From positions 1 through 49,524 of the forward strand of contig NZ_CDBI01000033.1 of the NCBI RefSeq assembly GCF_000820025.1: DNA of 49,524 nt, in the 5' to 3' direction. The notes under the pieces are model-generated. The model saw only the letters and a program-made list of their open reading frames with translations, did not search any database and was not told the DNA's origin. Shown in pieces: positions 47,781-49,524 of the stretch (the stretch's first letter is position 1; each line of letters starts with the position of its first letter). A program made the position numbers and the translations under genes. The stretch is from Aeromonas popoffii. Lineage in GTDB: Bacteria > Pseudomonadota > Gammaproteobacteria > Enterobacterales > Aeromonadaceae.

Positions 47781-49490
47781 ATGACATCCCTCTTGTCCCG
47801 CGTGCGTCAACTGGCAGCCGATAGCGCGCTGCCCCCGGATCTGTTGCAAACCCGTCAGTGGGAGGGGTCACTGTGTCGGGTCAGGCTCGACAACACAGGT
47901 CCTGATGCCACGCCGGTCGGCCGCTGGGTGCTGTTTGACGGCAAATTGAGCCTGCCAGTGGAGAGCGCTATTTATGGCGAAGGATTCCAGATGCTGGCCC
48001 AGACTATGGGCAGCTGGCAGACCCCGCAGCCGGTTGGCCGTTGCCCCGATGCCAGCGTCTATCACATCAGCGACGACGACGGCTATCACACAGTTCATAA
48101 CCTGTTGCTGGTGGAGCATGACAAGGGCTGGCTGCTGCTCGCTTTTGCCAGTTGTCACCGTTTTGGCGGCGAGTTCCGCCTCTATCCGGATGGCCGCCTG
48201 CAGATCCTGATGAACTGTGAAGATCGTCCGTTGTTTGCCGGCCAGCACTGGCAGAGCGAGGCGCTGCTCTGCCTGGAGGGGGCGGATCGCGAAGCGCTGC
48301 TGGCCGAATTGGCGAGCATGCTCGCGGCCGAGCACGGCAGCGTGATCGCCGAGGTGGCGACCCGCCCCAGTGGTTGGTGCTCTTGGTATCACTACTATGC
48401 ACAGGTGAGCGCCGCCGATATTCGCGAGAATCTGGCGGTGCGGGCCGGGCGTTTTCCGGCCCTGCGCTACGTGCAGATCGACGATGGCTATCAGGCGAAG
48501 ATGGGGGATTGGCTCACTCCTTCGCCTAAGTTCGAACAGGGAGTGGCAGCCCTTGCGGCTGAGATCCGCCGTGCCGGTTGCGAGCCCGCGCTCTGGGTCG
48601 CCCCCTTTATTGCCGAGCCAACCTCACAGGTGTTTCAGGATCACCCTGACTGGTTCGTAAAGGGGGATGACGGGCTGCCGCTCCCCTCCGAACGGGTCAC
48701 CTATGGCGGCTGGCGCTGTACTCCCTGGTATGTGCTGGACGGCACCCACCCCGAGGTACAGGCGCATCTCGAGCAGGTGTTCAGCACCTTGCGCGAGCAG
48801 TGGGGCATTCACTACTTCAAGCTGGATGCCAACTTCTGGGGCGCCATTCATGGCGGCCGCTTCCATGATCCTTGTGCCACCCGGGTCGAGGCCTATCGGC
48901 GCGGCATGGCGGCCATTGTGCGCGGAGCGGGTGAGGGCGCCTTCCTGCTCGGCTGCAACGCCCCCATCTGGCCGAGCCTGGGGCTGGTACACGGCATGCG
49001 GGTGAGCGATGACGTGGAGCGCAATGGCCACCGTTTTCGCCAGATTGCCCGCGAGACCTTCTGCCGCGCCTGGCAAAACGACCGGCTGTGGGCGCTGGAT
49101 CCTGACTGCATCTGCCTGCGGGATCTGCCGAGTCAGCAGGCCAGCCCCACAGAGTACAGCTTCCATCTGGCTGCGTTGGTGGCAAGCGGTGGCATGATGC
49201 TGGCAGGGGACCGGCTGCGGGATCTCGATGCAGTACAAGCGGCGCAACTGCATAAATTGTTGGCCCTGTGCGCGGCCCGTACTCCGTCCGCCCGTTTCGA
49301 GTCGATGGCGTTTGCCTGCGGGGAAGTGAACTTGCCGCAAGGGGGTTCGCTGCTCTGTCTGTTCAACTGGGAGGGGCAACCCCAGGTGTTTTTGCTGCCG
49401 GCAGGGGGCATCGATTTTTGGCAGGATAAGGCCGTTGGCACCGAGATCACCCTGCAAGGGGGGGAGGGACGGGTTATCTGCTACCGCTGA
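47781..49490 (+). CDS. Alpha-galactosidase-like glycoside hydrolase (GH36 type)
   Basis: A 569-residue protein without a signal peptide. The TIM-barrel core begins RPSGWCSWYHYYAQVS. YVQIDDGYQAKMGDW, LWVAPFIAEP and YFKLDANFWGA supply substrate residues and the likely nucleophile Asp (near 348). MRVSDDVERNG has the likely acid/base Asp (near 409). These follow GH36 (clan GH-D), so release of alpha-linked galactose is likely, though plant raffinose-synthase-like members share the motifs. No sugar transporter is adjacent in the window. AAGGAG lies 6 bases before the ATG. Confidence 0.85.
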   Translation: MTSLLSRVRQLAADSALPPDLLQTRQWEGSLCRVRLDNTGPDATPVGRWVLFDGKLSLPVESAIYGEGFQMLAQTMGSWQTPQPVGRCPDASVYHISDDDGYHTVHNLLLVEHDKGWLLLAFASCHRFGGEFRLYPDGRLQILMNCEDRPLFAGQHWQSEALLCLEGADREALLAELASMLAAEHGSVIAEVATRPSGWCSWYHYYAQVSAADIRENLAVRAGRFPALRYVQIDDGYQAKMGDWLTPSPKFEQGVAALAAEIRRAGCEPALWVAPFIAEPTSQVFQDHPDWFVKGDDGLPLPSERVTYGGWRCTPWYVLDGTHPEVQAHLEQVFSTLREQWGIHYFKLDANFWGAIHGGRFHDPCATRVEAYRRGMAAIVRGAGEGAFLLGCNAPIWPSLGLVHGMRVSDDVERNGHRFRQIARETFCRAWQNDRLWALDPDCICLRDLPSQQASPTEYSFHLAALVASGGMMLAGDRLRDLDAVQAAQLHKLLALCAARTPSARFESMAFACGEVNLPQGGSLLCLFNWEGQPQVFLLPAGGIDFWQDKAVGTEITLQGGEGRVICYR

Positions 49491-49524
49491 GTACATTGGC
49501 GAGCATAATTCAGGCTCCCATGGG

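Overview
The window is a chromosomal segment of a high-GC gammaproteobacterium, most likely an Aeromonas. The inference rests on blocks of conserved gene order shared with enterobacteria (cspD/clpS-clpA/infA/aat; lrp-ftsK-lolA-rarA-serS; cvpA-purF; sapABCDF/pspF/pspABC/ycjXF/tyrR; yohJ-yohK-cdd), combined with genes typical of aeromonads and other non-enteric gammaproteobacteria (bpt, miaE, phhA-phhB). No database search was possible. All identifications come from protein motifs and remembered family sequences.

Layout. (1) Positions 1-2595 are an accessory patch. It holds the 3' end of an AT-rich gene for a GH19-type peptidoglycan/chitin hydrolase, a coupled immunity-like gene split by a -1 frameshift, a short array of GGGACACC repeats, and an M23-peptidase-like effector-type gene whose stop codon touches the CCA end of a tRNA-His gene. 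(2) 2596-2914 is a tRNA operon (Pro-Arg-His, minus strand) with a GC-rich-discriminator promoter. (3) 3118-9436 carries folD, cspD and an N-degron degradation cluster (clpS, clpA, bpt, aat) with infA, then a glycine-zipper envelope protein. (4) 9527-13328 has a double-receiver GGDEF response regulator, trxB, a decayed alanine dehydrogenase gene and lrp. (5) 13530-19828 is ftsK, lolA, rarA, serS. (6) 20063-24763 is an AbgT-type transporter, cvpA-purF with a PurR box, and miaE.

(7) 24921-30380 is the sap peptide-uptake operon (minus strand, A-B-C-D-F). It has a duplicated remnant of the sapC 3' end between sapC and sapD, and both ATPases lack the switch histidine. (8) 30465-35665 is the phage-shock region: pspF divergent from pspABC with a clear sigma-54 promoter and an IHF site, followed by ycjX and ycjF. 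(9) 35823-38719 is phenylalanine hydroxylation (phhA, phhB) and its likely regulator tyrR. (10) 38920-41224 is a YfiR-YfiN-YfiB type cyclic-di-GMP signalling operon. (11) 41284-49490 holds a TerC/YgdQ membrane protein, an ATP-NAD kinase family protein, yfcL, an acyl-CoA synthetase, cdd with paired CRP-like sites, yohK/yohJ and a GH36-type alpha-galactosidase.

How the genes work together. Aat and Bpt add leucine to proteins with basic or acidic N-termini, ClpS recognises the resulting N-degron, and ClpA unfolds the substrate for ClpP. TyrR sits beside the aromatic amino-acid hydroxylase genes it probably controls. Psp proteins, YcjX/YcjF, Sap, LolA, the glycine-zipper protein and YfiBNR all concern envelope integrity or envelope stress. 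No complete, clearly new system was found. The accessory end at 1-2595 is the least ordinary part.
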